From: Burkholderiales bacterium
GTDB taxonomy: Bacteria; Pseudomonadota; Gammaproteobacteria; Burkholderiales; Burkholderiaceae_C
DNA length: 43,003 nt
Direction of reading: 5' to 3'
Assembly: GCA_947464185.1 (NCBI GenBank)
Contig: CANHVY010000034.1
Coordinates: forward strand, 1-43,003
The stretch's first letter is position 1, and each line of letters opens with the position of its first letter. Positions 15,841 through 25,479 of the stretch are shown one piece after another. A program made the translations under genes and the position numbers. Below the pieces are notes generated by a model. That model ran no database searches, was not told the DNA's origin, and saw only the letters and a program-made list of their open reading frames with translations.

Positions 15841-17190
15841 ATGAGCCAGCCGACCCTCACCGCCACCCCTGCCGTGGCGCTGCAGCCCACGCCCATCGGC
15901 ATCGTCGCCGCCGGCTTCAAGCCCGGCCAGCGGGTGTGGCTGAGTTCCCGCCTGATCGACGACGCCGGGGTGCCCTGGACGGCGCGCGCGCTGTTCGTCG
16001 CCGATTCCGCTGGCCGCGTCGACGTGGAGGATGCGCCTGCCGAGGAAGGCAGCTTCACGGGCATCGATCCCGCCGGCCTGTTCTGGAGCCTGCGGCCCGA
16101 GCCGGTGAGCGACCGCACGTTCATGCTGAACGCCACCGAGAAGGCGCACAAGCTGGGCCAGCCGCACATCGGCCCGATGAAGGCCCACGTGTTCGAGCTG
16201 CAGGCCACCGTCGAGGGCGAGCCCGCCCCCTGCGCCAGCACCACCGTGACGCTGCAGCGCCTGGTGGAGGGCATCGAGGTGATGCCGCTGCGCGACGGCC
16301 GCCTGCGCGGGCAGGTGCTGCGCTGGAAAGAGCGCCGGCTGCCCGACGGCCGGCCGCGCGGCTGCATCTTCACGTTCACCGGCTCGGGCGGCGGGCTGGA
16401 GCTGGGCTACGCGCCGGTGCTGGCCTCGCTGGGCTACGACGTGGTGAGCCTGGCCTACTTCGCCTACGAGGACCTGCCCGGGTTCATCGCAGGCATCCCG
16501 CTGGAGTACTTCGAGGAGGGCTTTGCATGGGCGCGGCGCGAGCTGGGCTGCGAGCGAATCGGCATCCAGGGTGCCTCGCGCGGGGGTGAACTGGTCGTCA
16601 CGCTGGCCAGTCACCTGCCCGAGCACATCCAGGGCGTGGTGGGCATCGTGCCGATGTACACCACCAGCATCGGCTGGGACCCTGCCAAGGGCATGGGGGG
16701 CCCGAGCTTCACCTTCCGCGGCCAGCCCGTGCCGCATGCGAAGCCCGGCGACTCGCCGTCGTTCGAGGAGATGAAGCGGCTGGGCGAGTCGCTGCCAAAC
16801 GGCTATCCGGCCACGCCCGGCTACTTCGCGACGATGAACGACCCCGAGACCCGCGCCACCGCCGCGTTGCCCATCGAGCGCGCCCGCTGCCCGGTCCTGC
16901 TGATCAGCGGAATGGACGACCAGATGTGGCCCAGCGCCTGGGGCAGCGACCTCATCGTCAACCGGCTGCGAGCCCAGGGCTACGCGCACCCGTTCCAGCA
17001 CCTGTGCCTGCAGGACACCGGCCACATCACACCGCTGCCCAACACCGTCACCAGCTTCTGCCCGGCGCTGCTGCATTCGCTGCTGGGCATCTTCCTGGCC
17101 TGCGGTGGCACGCCGGCCGGCACCGCGCGCGAAAGCCGCCGCACCTGGGACGCGCTGTGCTCGCACTACCGCCGCGTCTTCGGGCACTGA
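15841..17190 (+). CDS. BAAT/acyl-CoA thioesterase family alpha/beta hydrolase (paralogue 2)
   Basis: 449 residues from the ATG at 15841; the frame extends back into the previous gene but the coupling and homology start here. It has an immunoglobulin-like N-terminal domain and a hydrolase domain with triad S246 (GASRGGE), D360 (GMDDQMW) and H395 (TGHI). It shares with the paralogue at 11038 the blocks TGSGGG, SRGGE, MWPS and the C-terminal LACGG. The intervening loops differ considerably, so the duplication is old or the two were acquired separately. Thioester hydrolysis or acyl transfer from CoA is the family role. Confidence 0.85.
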   Translation: MSQPTLTATPAVALQPTPIGIVAAGFKPGQRVWLSSRLIDDAGVPWTARALFVADSAGRVDVEDAPAEEGSFTGIDPAGLFWSLRPEPVSDRTFMLNATEKAHKLGQPHIGPMKAHVFELQATVEGEPAPCASTTVTLQRLVEGIEVMPLRDGRLRGQVLRWKERRLPDGRPRGCIFTFTGSGGGLELGYAPVLASLGYDVVSLAYFAYEDLPGFIAGIPLEYFEEGFAWARRELGCERIGIQGASRGGELVVTLASHLPEHIQGVVGIVPMYTTSIGWDPAKGMGGPSFTFRGQPVPHAKPGDSPSFEEMKRLGESLPNGYPATPGYFATMNDPETRATAALPIERARCPVLLISGMDDQMWPSAWGSDLIVNRLRAQGYAHPFQHLCLQDTGHITPLPNTVTSFCPALLHSLLGIFLACGGTPAGTARESRRTWDALCSHYRRVFGH

Positions 17191-17209
17191 CAGGCGGCGC
17201 ACCTTCCCC

Positions 17210-18331
17210 ATGAACGACTTGCCAGAGCATCGCCGCCAGTGGGTACGCCACGCGATCCGCCATATCGAGGCCGACTTCCAGCGTTCGGCCGACACCCACC
17301 TGCTGCCGCTGGCGCTGCCCGGCCTGCCGGGCGTGGACCTGTACCTGAAGGACGAGAGCAGCCACCCCACCGGCAGCCTGAAGCACCGGCTGGCGCGTAG
17401 CCTGTTCCTGCATGCGCTGTGCAATGGGTGGCTGCACGAAGGCAGCACGGTGGTGGAGGCCAGCAGCGGCAGCACCGCCATCAGCGAGGCCTACTTCGCG
17501 CGGCTGCTGAGGCTGCCGTTCGTCGCCGTGATGCCGCGCAGCACCAGCCCGGCCAAGCTGCGGGCCATCGAGTTCTACGGCGGGCGCTGCCACCTGGTGG
17601 ACGACCCCAAGCAGGTGTACGCCGAAAGCGAACGCATCGCGCGCGAGACCGGTGGCCACTACATGGACCAGTTCACCCACGCCGAGCGCGCCACCGACTG
17701 GCGCGCCAACAACAACATCGCCGACAGCATCTTCCAGCAGATGCGGCACGAACCGCACCCCGTGCCGCACTGGCTGGTGGCCAGCGCCGGCACCGGCGGC
17801 ACGCTAGCCACCCTGGGCCGCTACGTGCGCTACTGCCGACACGACACGCGCGTGTGTGGCGTGGACGCCGAGCGCAGCGTGTTGTTCGAGCATTACCGCA
17901 GCCGCGACCCCGCGCTGACGATGGCCGCCGGCTCGCGCATCGAAGGCATCGGCCGGCCGCGGGTGGAGCCCTCGTTCCTGCCCGACACGATGGACGCGAT
18001 GCTCAAGGTGCCCGACCGCTGGAGCTTGGCGGCCATGCTGGCACTGAGCGAGCGGCTGGGCCGGCCGGTGGGCGGCAGCACCGGCACCAACCTGGTGGCC
18101 GCACTGTGGTGCGCCAGCCAGATGGCGTCAGACCGCGGGCAGGGTTCCATCGTCACCCTGCTATGCGACGACGGCCGCCGGTACCAGACGAGCTGCTTCG
18201 ACGCCGACTGGCGCCGCCATCAGGGCCTGGAGTGCGACGACACCCAGGCGCAGGTGCAGCGCTGGATGGACACCGGCACGGTGCCCGACGAACTGAAGAC
18301 CGCTATGCCCCGAGCCGGGGCGCTGGCATAG
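17210..18331 (+). CDS. PLP-dependent cysteine synthase-like protein (Cds1-type)
   Basis: 373 residues from the ATG at 17210. It is a fold-type II PLP enzyme: [17 protein letters not shown] places the Schiff-base lysine at K58, and the phosphate-binding region reads SAGTGGT. The N-terminal [11 protein letters not shown] and the GGSTGTNL block are typical of the L-cysteine desulfhydrase Cds1 subgroup rather than CysK/CysM. Family activity is cysteine breakdown to sulfide, pyruvate and ammonia. In this operon it might act on a beta-substituted amino acid released by the amidohydrolase; that is inference. It lies between the BAAT-type gene and the importer genes. Confidence 0.85.
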   Translation: MNDLPEHRRQWVRHAIRHIEADFQRSADTHLLPLALPGLPGVDLYLKDESSHPTGSLKHRLARSLFLHALCNGWLHEGSTVVEASSGSTAISEAYFARLLRLPFVAVMPRSTSPAKLRAIEFYGGRCHLVDDPKQVYAESERIARETGGHYMDQFTHAERATDWRANNNIADSIFQQMRHEPHPVPHWLVASAGTGGTLATLGRYVRYCRHDTRVCGVDAERSVLFEHYRSRDPALTMAAGSRIEGIGRPRVEPSFLPDTMDAMLKVPDRWSLAAMLALSERLGRPVGGSTGTNLVAALWCASQMASDRGQGSIVTLLCDDGRRYQTSCFDADWRRHQGLECDDTQAQVQRWMDTGTVPDELKTAMPRAGALA

Positions 18332-18369
18332 ATATCGTTTAGATCAACCCCGCCACCTGAAGGAGTCCC

Positions 18370-19455
18370 ATGGTCACCCTCCCGCTCAAGCGCCTGTCAG
18401 TCCTCTTCCTCACTGCCCTCGGCATCGCCGCCACAGCACCGCCGGTTCACGCACAGGAAAAGGCGGTATTCGGCTTTCCCGCACCGCACAACGTGCAGTT
18501 CTCGTACCTCTGGTACGGCAACAAGCTCGGCTTCTTCAAGGACGAGGGCCTGGCGCTCGACGTCATCACCGTCACCGGGTCGGGCGTCCTGCTGCCCCAG
18601 GTGGCCGCCGGCCAGGTGCACATCGGCTATGCCAACCCCGATCTGGCCATCATCGCGGCGGCCAAGAACGAGCCCCTGCCAGTGCGCTTCGTCATGAACT
18701 GGCTGCGCAGCCAGACCTTCGAGTTCGTCGCACTGCAATCCAGCCCGGTGAACACCCTGGCCGACCTGAAGGGCCGCAAGCTGGGAGTCGGCGCGATGAC
18801 CTGGGGCAACCTGCCTCTGTCGCGCGCCATGCTGACCAGCTTGGGCGTCACGTGGCAGAAGGACGTGGAAGTGCTGCCTATCGGCCTCGGGGCTGCCGCA
18901 TGGCGCCGTCTGCAGTCGGGTGAAGTCGACGCGGTCAACTTCTTCGTCGGAGAGCACAGCCGCATGGAACTGTCAGGCATTCCCATCAAGCGCCTGCCGA
19001 TGCCGGAGCAGTTCCGCACGCTGTTCTCGAACGGCTTCGTCACCAGCGAGAAGCTGATGGCAGAGAAGCCCAAGCTCGTGGCCGGCATGGGCCGCGCCAT
19101 CACCAAGTCGTGGATCGCCTGCAAGGCCAATGCCGAGGCCTGCGTGCGCGCCTACTGGGACGCCAACCCCACGGCCCGCCCAGCCCCGGGCAAGGAAGCC
19201 GACCAGATGAAGACCGACCTGAAGCAGGTGCTGGTCGACCGCCTGCAGATCGACGACTTCCCGGCGGGCACGCCGCGGCGCTATGGCCAGTTCCCGGCCG
19301 ACTCCTGGAAGCGGCTGATCAAGGTCATGCACGACGAGGGCCTGATCACGCGCGCCGACGTCGACGTGTCCAAGCTCTACACCGACCGCTTCGTCGGCGA
19401 GGTGAACGCCTTCGACGTGGCGGCGGTCGAAGCACAGTCGCGTGCGGCGCGCTGA
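18370..19455 (+). CDS. ABC transporter substrate-binding protein (NMT1/SsuA-like)
   Basis: 361 residues, preceded by AAGGAG. A signal peptide is clear (hydrophobic stretch 8-24, cleavage near VHA|Q, residue 28). The mature protein has the NMT1/SsuA plan: YLWYGNKLGFFKDEGL, then VAAGQVHIGYANPD. This family binds sulfonates, nitrate, thiamine precursors, riboflavin and aromatic acids in the periplasm. It is followed by one ATPase and two permeases. The ligand cannot be read directly; in an amide/acyl pathway an aromatic or acyl carboxylate is as likely as a sulfonate. Confidence 0.9.
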   Translation: MVTLPLKRLSVLFLTALGIAATAPPVHAQEKAVFGFPAPHNVQFSYLWYGNKLGFFKDEGLALDVITVTGSGVLLPQVAAGQVHIGYANPDLAIIAAAKNEPLPVRFVMNWLRSQTFEFVALQSSPVNTLADLKGRKLGVGAMTWGNLPLSRAMLTSLGVTWQKDVEVLPIGLGAAAWRRLQSGEVDAVNFFVGEHSRMELSGIPIKRLPMPEQFRTLFSNGFVTSEKLMAEKPKLVAGMGRAITKSWIACKANAEACVRAYWDANPTARPAPGKEADQMKTDLKQVLVDRLQIDDFPAGTPRRYGQFPADSWKRLIKVMHDEGLITRADVDVSKLYTDRFVGEVNAFDVAAVEAQSRAAR

Positions 19456-19464
19456 AGGCCCTTT

Positions 19465-20247
19465 ATGCACCTGTCCGTGGAAGGTGTCTCGCTGGTCTAC
19501 CCGACCAGCCGCGGGCCGCTGACGGCGCTGCAGCAGCTGTCGTTCGGCGTCGAGCCCGGCGAGTTCGTGTCGGTGCTCGGACCGTCCGGCTGCGGCAAGT
19601 CCACGCTGCTGAAGCTGGTGACCGGCCTGCTGCGGCCGGCCGATGGTCGCCTGGCCCTGGCGGGCCGCACCATCGACGGGCCGCGCGCCGACGTCGGTAT
19701 CGTGTTCCAGCAGCCGACGCTGCTGCCTTGGAAGCGCGTCATCGACAACGTCCTGGTGCCCATCCGCGCCCGCGGGTGCTCGGTGGCCGAGCACCACGAC
19801 AAGGCGATGGGCCTGCTCGAGCTGGTGGGCCTGTCGGCCTTCGCGCGGCATTACCCGCAGGAGCTGTCCGGGGGCATGCAGCAGCGCGTGGGCATCGCGC
19901 GCGCGCTGCTGGCCGAGCCCAACCTGCTGTTGATGGACGAGCCCTTCGCCGCGCTCGACGCCATGACGCGCGAGTCAATGATGGACGAGCTGCTGCACAT
20001 CTGGCAGCGCAGCGGGAAGACGGTACTTTTCATCACGCACTCGATCCCCGAGGCGGTTTACCTGTCCGACCGCGTGCTGGTGATGAGCCCGCGGCCGGGT
20101 CGCATCGTCGACTCGGTGCCCATCGACCTACCCCGGCCGCGTTCCGTCGAGACCATGGCCGCGGCGCGCTTCGGCGAACTCTGCAACGAGCTGCGGGCGC
20201 GCTTCCGCAGCCTGCCCGCAGCCCCCGGCGAACCCGGCCATGCCTGA
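19465..20247 (+). CDS. ABC transporter ATP-binding protein (SsuB/TauB-like)
   Basis: 260 residues with Walker A GPSGCGKST (39-47), the Q-loop VFQQPTLLPW, signature LSGGMQQR and Walker B LLLMDEPFAALD. The LPW after the Q-loop Gln is typical of the nitrate/sulfonate/taurine-type ATPases. It begins 9 bp after the binding-protein gene and overlaps the first permease gene by 8 bp. It energises the importer made with the two permeases. Confidence 0.93.
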   Translation: MHLSVEGVSLVYPTSRGPLTALQQLSFGVEPGEFVSVLGPSGCGKSTLLKLVTGLLRPADGRLALAGRTIDGPRADVGIVFQQPTLLPWKRVIDNVLVPIRARGCSVAEHHDKAMGLLELVGLSAFARHYPQELSGGMQQRVGIARALLAEPNLLLMDEPFAALDAMTRESMMDELLHIWQRSGKTVLFITHSIPEAVYLSDRVLVMSPRPGRIVDSVPIDLPRPRSVETMAAARFGELCNELRARFRSLPAAPGEPGHA

Positions 20248-21046
20248 GATCCGCGCCCGCTTTGCTGCCATGGCCTGGCCCGTCTCGGGCCTGCTGTGCC
20301 TGGTGTTGCTGTGGCAGGGTGCCACGCAGACCGGACTGGTGCCCAGCTTCCTGCTGCCGTCGCCCGGCAGCGTGCTGCGCGCACTGCTGCGCGCAACCGG
20401 GGAAGGCACGCTCTGGCGACATCTCGCGCCTACGCTCACGGCCACCGCGATGGGCTACGTCATCGGCTGTACGGTGGCCGCCGTGGTGGCCGCGCTGGTC
20501 GCCGAGTTCAAATGGCTCGAGCGGGCCCTGATGCTGCACTTGCTGGCCTTGCAGTCGATCCCGAAGGTGTCGGTGGCACCCCTGGTCTTCCTATGGGCCG
20601 GCTTCGACATCGGGGGCAAGGTCGTGCTGGTGGCCCTGATCTGCTTCTTCCCGGTGTTCGCCAACACCCTGGCCGGGCTGCGCGCCACCGACGCCGACCG
20701 CCTGGACCTGCTGCGTGCGGCGGGTGCCAGTCGCTGGCACGTGCTGTGGCACCTGAAGCTGCCATCGGCGGCGCGCTCGATGTTCGCGGGCCTGGAGATC
20801 TCGACCGCCTTTGCGCTGATCGGCTGCGTGGTGATGGAGTTCATCGGTTCCACACGGGGCATGGGCTTCCTGATCCAGGACGCGTCGTCGACCTACGATC
20901 TGCCACTGTCGTTCGCGGCGATCGTGACGCTGGGTGGCATTGGGCTGCTGGCCAACGCAGGTGTGCGCGTGCTGCGGCGGCGCCTGCTGTTCTGGGAAGC
21001 GGACGCCCAGCCGCGCCCGGCAGCCCAGGGAGGCAGCGGTGGCTGA
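20240..21046 (+). CDS. ABC transporter permease (SsuC-like), subunit 1
   Basis: 268 residues, about six membrane helices, with a cytoplasmic EAA-type loop (LRAAGASRWHVLWHLKLP) that docks on the ATPase. The start overlaps the ATPase gene by 8 bp and the stop overlaps the second permease start by 8 bp. SsuC/TauC-type importers usually use a homodimer of a single permease; here two different permeases follow each other, suggesting a heterodimer. Confidence 0.92.
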   Translation: MPEIRARFAAMAWPVSGLLCLVLLWQGATQTGLVPSFLLPSPGSVLRALLRATGEGTLWRHLAPTLTATAMGYVIGCTVAAVVAALVAEFKWLERALMLHLLALQSIPKVSVAPLVFLWAGFDIGGKVVLVALICFFPVFANTLAGLRATDADRLDLLRAAGASRWHVLWHLKLPSAARSMFAGLEISTAFALIGCVVMEFIGSTRGMGFLIQDASSTYDLPLSFAAIVTLGGIGLLANAGVRVLRRRLLFWEADAQPRPAAQGGSGG

Positions 21047-21815
21047 ACCGATCAAGGTGGCGCTGGCCACGACCGCCACGTTCCTGCTGCTGATCGCAGC
21101 CTGGACGCTGGCCATCGACGTCTTCGAACTCTCGCCGCAGATCCTGCCCTCGCCTGCAGCCGTGGCCGAAGCCTTCTGGTACGGCTGGACGCAGGGCGCC
21201 TTCGTGCCACACGCGCTCTTCACCTTGCAGGGCGCGCTGGGCGGCTGGGCCATCGGCGCGGCGCTGGGCGCACTCGCGGGCGCGGTCGTCGCCGAGTCGA
21301 ACGTGGCCAGGCGCGTGCTGTACCCCATGGTCATCGCGGTGCAGTCCATGCCCACGGTGGCTGTCGCGCCCCTGATCGTCGTGTACTTCGGCGTCGACCT
21401 GCCGTCCAAGCTGGTGACGGTCGCCTTGCTGTGCTTCTTCCCGGTGTTCGTCAACACGGTGGCCGGCCTGACCTCGGCCGACACACGCCTGCTGGACCTG
21501 TACCGCGCCAACGGCGCTTCGCGCTGGCGCACGCTGATCGACGTCAAGGTGCCCAGCGCTGCCGACGCCGTGTTCGCGGGCGCACAGGTTGCCATCGTGC
21601 TGTCCTTCATCGGTGCCGTGGTCTCGGAGTTCGTCGCGTCGCGCGCCGGGCTGGGCCACCTGATCAAGACCTTCGCGAACGACCTCAACGTCGCCGTGAT
21701 GTTCGCCGCCATCGCCACGCTGGCCGTACTGGGCGCCGGCATCGGCACCGCCCTGGCGCGCCTGCGCGAGGCCGTGATCTTCTGGAAGCCACGCCATGGC
21801 CCGCAGCAGCGCTGA
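21039..21815 (+). CDS. ABC transporter permease (SsuC-like), subunit 2
   Basis: The GTG start at 21039 has AGGGAGG 5 bases upstream and lies inside the previous gene; product 258 residues. It is a hydrophobic protein with about six helices and the EAA-type loop YRANGASRWRTLIDVKVP. It is similar in plan to the preceding permease (LCFFPVF.NT.AGL in both) but clearly diverged. It probably completes a two-permease importer with the binding protein and ATPase encoded just upstream. Confidence 0.92.
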   Translation: MAEPIKVALATTATFLLLIAAWTLAIDVFELSPQILPSPAAVAEAFWYGWTQGAFVPHALFTLQGALGGWAIGAALGALAGAVVAESNVARRVLYPMVIAVQSMPTVAVAPLIVVYFGVDLPSKLVTVALLCFFPVFVNTVAGLTSADTRLLDLYRANGASRWRTLIDVKVPSAADAVFAGAQVAIVLSFIGAVVSEFVASRAGLGHLIKTFANDLNVAVMFAAIATLAVLGAGIGTALARLREAVIFWKPRHGPQQR

Positions 21816-21895
21816 AACACGGGCCGGGGACCCGCACCACACCACCGATCGATCGCAAGACCCCTGCCATATCAACAACGACTGGAGATGAGCCC

Positions 21896-22924
21896 ATGAC
21901 CCCGACCATGAGAGCCGCCGTGGTGCACGCCCACGGTGGCCCTGAACAGACCGTCTTCGAGCCCGCCTGGCCACGCCCGGCGGTCAAGCCCGGCTACGTG
22001 CTGTTGCGCGTGCGCGCCTGCTCGCTGAACTACCACGACATCTTCACCCGCCGCAGCATGCCCGGCATCAAGGTGCCGCTGCCCATCGTCATCGGCTCGG
22101 ACATCGCCGGCGAGATCGCCGAGCTCGGGCCGGGCGTCAACGGCTGGGCGGCGGGCGACCGCGTCCTGGTTGACCCGCTGCCGGTCGCCGACGAAGGCGC
22201 GCCCAAGGGCATGATTGGCGAGATGTACGACGGCGGCCGCGCCGAGTACTGCCTGGCCTGGGCGCCGCAGTTGGTGAAGCTGCCCGACGACGTGAATTTC
22301 GAGACGGCCGCCAGTCTGCCGCTGGCCTATGCAACCGCCCACCGCATGATGGTCACTATCGGCCAGGTGAAGACCGGCGAGACCGTGGTGGTGCTGGGCG
22401 CCAGCGGCGGCGTGGGCACGGCCTGCGTGCTGCTGGCCAAGCTGGCCGGTGCCCGCGTCATCGCCTGCGCCGGCAGCGCCGACAAGGCCGAACGGCTGAA
22501 GGCGCTGGGCGCCGATCACGTGGTGAACTACCGCGAACAGAAGGTGATGGACGCCGTGCATGCGCTGGTGGGCAAGCCGCGCATTAGCGGCAGCGGCGGG
22601 GTGGACGTGGTGGTGAACTTCACCGGCGGCAACAGCTGGCAGGAGGGCATCCGCTGCCTTAAGGTGGGCGGACGCCTGCTGACCTGCGGCGCCACCGCCG
22701 GCTACGACGAGCACATCGACGTGCGCTACGTGTGGACCTTCGAGCTCAAGCTGATGGGCAGCAATGGCTGGCGCCGCGAAGACATCGTCTCGCTGCTGGA
22801 GCTGGGACGCAGCGGACGCATGAAGCCGGTAGTGGACAAGGTGCTGCCGCTGGAGGAGATCCGCGAGGCCGAGCGCCTGATGGAGGAGCGCGAGGTGTTC
22901 GGCAAGATCGTGGTGACGCCATGA
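21896..22924 (+). CDS. Medium-chain dehydrogenase/reductase (quinone oxidoreductase-like)
   Basis: The ATG at 21896 follows GGAG by 8 bases; 342 residues. It is an MDR-superfamily protein: GroES-like N-terminal half with ACSLNYHD and PIVIGSDIAGE, then a Rossmann domain with GASGGVG (168-174) for NAD(P)H. The Cys in ACSLNYHD could bind a catalytic zinc, but the four-Cys structural-zinc loop is absent. Likely roles are enoyl or alcohol oxidation/reduction on a pathway intermediate. It follows the importer by 80 bp and is coupled by ATGA to the thioesterase gene. Confidence 0.88.
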   Translation: MTPTMRAAVVHAHGGPEQTVFEPAWPRPAVKPGYVLLRVRACSLNYHDIFTRRSMPGIKVPLPIVIGSDIAGEIAELGPGVNGWAAGDRVLVDPLPVADEGAPKGMIGEMYDGGRAEYCLAWAPQLVKLPDDVNFETAASLPLAYATAHRMMVTIGQVKTGETVVVLGASGGVGTACVLLAKLAGARVIACAGSADKAERLKALGADHVVNYREQKVMDAVHALVGKPRISGSGGVDVVVNFTGGNSWQEGIRCLKVGGRLLTCGATAGYDEHIDVRYVWTFELKLMGSNGWRREDIVSLLELGRSGRMKPVVDKVLPLEEIREAERLMEEREVFGKIVVTP

Positions 22925-23352
22925 GCAGCGGCACCGATCAGCTCGATCCCGTCACCAGCCTGCAGCAGCAGTGCGACGCCTCCCCCTTCATCCGCTTTGC
23001 GGCCATCCGCGTGCTGAGCGTGGACATGAAGGCGCAGACCGCGCGCTTTGGCATGCCCTTTCGGCCCGAGTTCGAGCGCGGCCAAGGCACCGGACAGTTC
23101 CACGGTGGGCCGATCGCCTCGCTCATCGACACCGCCGGCTGCATGGCGCTCATCGCCGTGGCCGGGCGAGGCGCCGGCACGGTGGACTTCCGCACCGACT
23201 ACCTGCGCCCGGCCACCGGGGAGTTGCAGGCGCAGGCCCGGGTGCGCCGCGCGGGCCGCACCATGGGCGTGGTGGACGTGGACGTGACCGATGCCGCAGG
23301 CCGGCTGGTGGCAACAGGGCGCGGCACGTTCTTTCTGGAAGCGACGGCATGA
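22921..23352 (+). CDS. PaaI-type hotdog thioesterase
   Basis: 143 residues, starting in the previous stop (ATGA). A single hotdog domain with QFHGGPIASLIDTAGCMA carries the HGG motif (61-63) and the candidate catalytic Asp (D70), both typical of the PaaI/4HBT family that hydrolyses acyl- or aryl-CoA esters. The later FRTDYLRPA strand also fits. It is coupled by ATGA to the acyl-CoA synthetase, so the pair may activate an acid and release CoA from dead-end products. Confidence 0.88.
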   Translation: MSSGTDQLDPVTSLQQQCDASPFIRFAAIRVLSVDMKAQTARFGMPFRPEFERGQGTGQFHGGPIASLIDTAGCMALIAVAGRGAGTVDFRTDYLRPATGELQAQARVRRAGRTMGVVDVDVTDAAGRLVATGRGTFFLEATA

Positions 23353-24932
23353 CACCGCTGGATCAACGTACCGACCTGCCCGTCAACCTGGGCATGACAC
23401 TGGACGCCACGCGCGGGCGCGAGACACTTGCCGTGATCGAGGTGCATGCCGATGGCACGCTTCGCAAGCGCTGGACTTACGGCGAACTGGACGACCTGAT
23501 CAATGCGCTCGCCCGTGGCCTGCTGGCCCGAGGCCTGGTGCGTGGCGACCGTGTCGGCGTGATGGCCGCCAACAGCGTGCACGCGCTGGCACTGATGCTG
23601 GGCACCCTGCGCGCCGGCCTCGTGAGCGTACCGGTGAACCCGCGCGCCGGCGCCGAGACGCTGGCCTACATGGCCGAGGACTCCACACTGCGCCTGGTGA
23701 TGGCCGATGTCGATCTGATGCCGCTGGCCCAGGCCCTGCCCGGCGCGGCGTCAGGCATGCTGCCGGTGCTGCCGCTGCAGGGCGACGGCTTCGCCGCGCT
23801 GGCCGACCCCGGCCTCTTCGATGCCGTGGTGCCGTCGGCAGACGAGGTGGCCCTGGTGCTGTACACCAGCGGCTCGACCGGCCGGCCCAAGGGCGTGCTG
23901 TTGTCGCACCGCAGCCAGGTGCTGATCGCTGCGGGCTATGCCACCGACTTCATGCGCCAGTGCCTGGACAGCGGCCCGTGCATCGTGGCGGCACCGCTGT
24001 TCCACATGAACGCCACGGTGAACACCACGCACGTGTTCATGCTGCACGGCGCCTTCGTGCTGATGCCGCGCTTCGATGCGGCAGGCTTCATCCGCGCGGT
24101 GACCGAGCATCGCGTCAGCGTGCTGTCGGGCGTGCCGACGATGACGGCCATGGTGGCGCAGCAGCGCGCGGCCCTGGCGCAGGCCGATCTCGGCAACGTG
24201 AAGCTGGTCGTCATCGGCTCGGCACCCCTGTCGGCCACGGTGCTGTCGCAGGTGCAGGCGCTGTTCCCGGCGGCCGCCGTCATCAACAGCTACGGCACCA
24301 CCGAGACCGGCGCCGGCTACTTCGGCGCACACCCGGCGGGAGTGGCGCGGCCGTTCATGTCGGTGGGACATGCCCAGCCGCACGCACGCCTGCGGCTCGT
24401 CGACGGCGACGGGGTGGAAGTGACCGGCGCCGAGGCCACGGGCGTGCTGGAGGTGCATTGCGCCACGCGCATGAACGGCTACCAGAACCGTCCGGAGCTC
24501 AGCGCCGAGAAGATGCGCGACGGCTGGATGCACACCGGCGACATCATGCGGCGGGACGCCGACGGCTGGTACTACTTCGTCGGCCGCGCCGACGACATGT
24601 TCGTCTGCAGCGGCGAGAACGTCTACCCCGGACAGGTCGAGCGGCTGCTCGAGCGCCACCCTGACGTGCTGGAAGTCTGCGTGCTGCCGCTGGCCGACGA
24701 GCGCCGTGGGCACATCCCTGTTGCCTTCGTAGTGCCGCGGCCGGGCACGGCTCCGACCGAGAAGGCCTTGCAAGACCACGTGCTGGCCCTGGCCGCCCCC
24801 CACCTGCACCCGCGCCGCGTGTGGTTCCTGGGGCAAATGCCACTGGCAGGCACCAACAAAATCGACCGCAGGGCGCTGGCAACGCGGGCATGTGAACTCG
24901 CCGCCCCAGGCCTGGACGGTGGGGCCAGGTAG
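23349..24932 (+). CDS. AMP-forming acyl-CoA synthetase
   Basis: 527 residues, coupled by ATGA to the thioesterase. It is an ANL-superfamily ligase with P-loop YTSGSTGRPKG (172-182), adenine-binding YGTTETG (315-321), the HTGD motif near 395 and the C-terminal catalytic lysine in GTNKIDR (K504). It converts a carboxylic acid, ATP and CoA into the acyl-CoA. The acid is unknown; candidates are the acids released by the amidohydrolases. All catalytic motifs are intact. Confidence 0.92.
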   Translation: MTPLDQRTDLPVNLGMTLDATRGRETLAVIEVHADGTLRKRWTYGELDDLINALARGLLARGLVRGDRVGVMAANSVHALALMLGTLRAGLVSVPVNPRAGAETLAYMAEDSTLRLVMADVDLMPLAQALPGAASGMLPVLPLQGDGFAALADPGLFDAVVPSADEVALVLYTSGSTGRPKGVLLSHRSQVLIAAGYATDFMRQCLDSGPCIVAAPLFHMNATVNTTHVFMLHGAFVLMPRFDAAGFIRAVTEHRVSVLSGVPTMTAMVAQQRAALAQADLGNVKLVVIGSAPLSATVLSQVQALFPAAAVINSYGTTETGAGYFGAHPAGVARPFMSVGHAQPHARLRLVDGDGVEVTGAEATGVLEVHCATRMNGYQNRPELSAEKMRDGWMHTGDIMRRDADGWYYFVGRADDMFVCSGENVYPGQVERLLERHPDVLEVCVLPLADERRGHIPVAFVVPRPGTAPTEKALQDHVLALAAPHLHPRRVWFLGQMPLAGTNKIDRRALATRACELAAPGLDGGAR

Positions 24933-24986
24933 GCTGTGCATGCACGAACCCGACGACCAGATGACCTGAATCCCAGGAGGTCCCTC

Positions 24987-25409
24987 ATGAGTCCCCTACC
25001 GAACAACCCTACGTTCCAGTTCCGGGTGCGCTACGCCGAGTGCACGGCGCACGGTGACTTGGCCATGGCCGGCTACATCAACTTCTTCAGCGAGGCTGCG
25101 GCACAGGCGCTGAGCGAGCACGATGTCGACATTCGGATGATGACGGCACGTGAAGGTGCGCTGCGTGAGGCAGGCTACGACGTCGAGATTCAAGTCTCCC
25201 CCACCTACGACGACGAGGTCGCCGTCGAAGTGCGGCTGCACGCGCTGGACGACCGCGGCTTCACGCTGGGCTTTGGGCTGCGTGCTGCGCGCGGCGGCAA
25301 GCCGCTGGCCCGGGGAACCATCCGCTACGACGCACGGTCATCGGGCCCCGATGGGGCCTGCCGTCTGCCTCTTGATCTGCACGGACTGCTGCAAGAGTGG
25401 CTCGTCTGA
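24987..25409 (+). CDS. Acyl-CoA thioesterase (4HBT/YbgC-FadM-like hotdog)
   Basis: The ATG at 24987 is chosen for the strong CAGGAGG 6 bases upstream; 140 residues. The start FRVRYAECTAHGDLAMAGYINFF matches the hotdog FadM/YbgC plan, in which the Asp of the usual D-x-x-GH-x-N motif begins the active site. Here the reading is YAECTAHGDL, a divergent version. It is the second hotdog thioesterase of the operon. Its substrate is likely an acyl-CoA made by the adjacent ligase. Confidence 0.82.
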   Translation: MSPLPNNPTFQFRVRYAECTAHGDLAMAGYINFFSEAAAQALSEHDVDIRMMTAREGALREAGYDVEIQVSPTYDDEVAVEVRLHALDDRGFTLGFGLRAARGGKPLARGTIRYDARSSGPDGACRLPLDLHGLLQEWLV

Positions 25410-25479
25410 CCTGCAAGCCGACCGCCAGATCGGCGGGCGGCTTGCCCCTTCCAAACGACGCCAAGCCAGAGCATCGTTC

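Noticed and set aside
15811..17481. Minus-strand frame of 556 codons opposite the second BAAT-type gene
   Set aside because: Antisense frame with no domain signal; the plus-strand gene has an intact catalytic triad.
20591..21820. Minus-strand frame of 409 codons opposite the two permeases
   Set aside because: The Ala/Thr/Ser-rich translation arises from the complement of membrane-segment codons; it has no family features.
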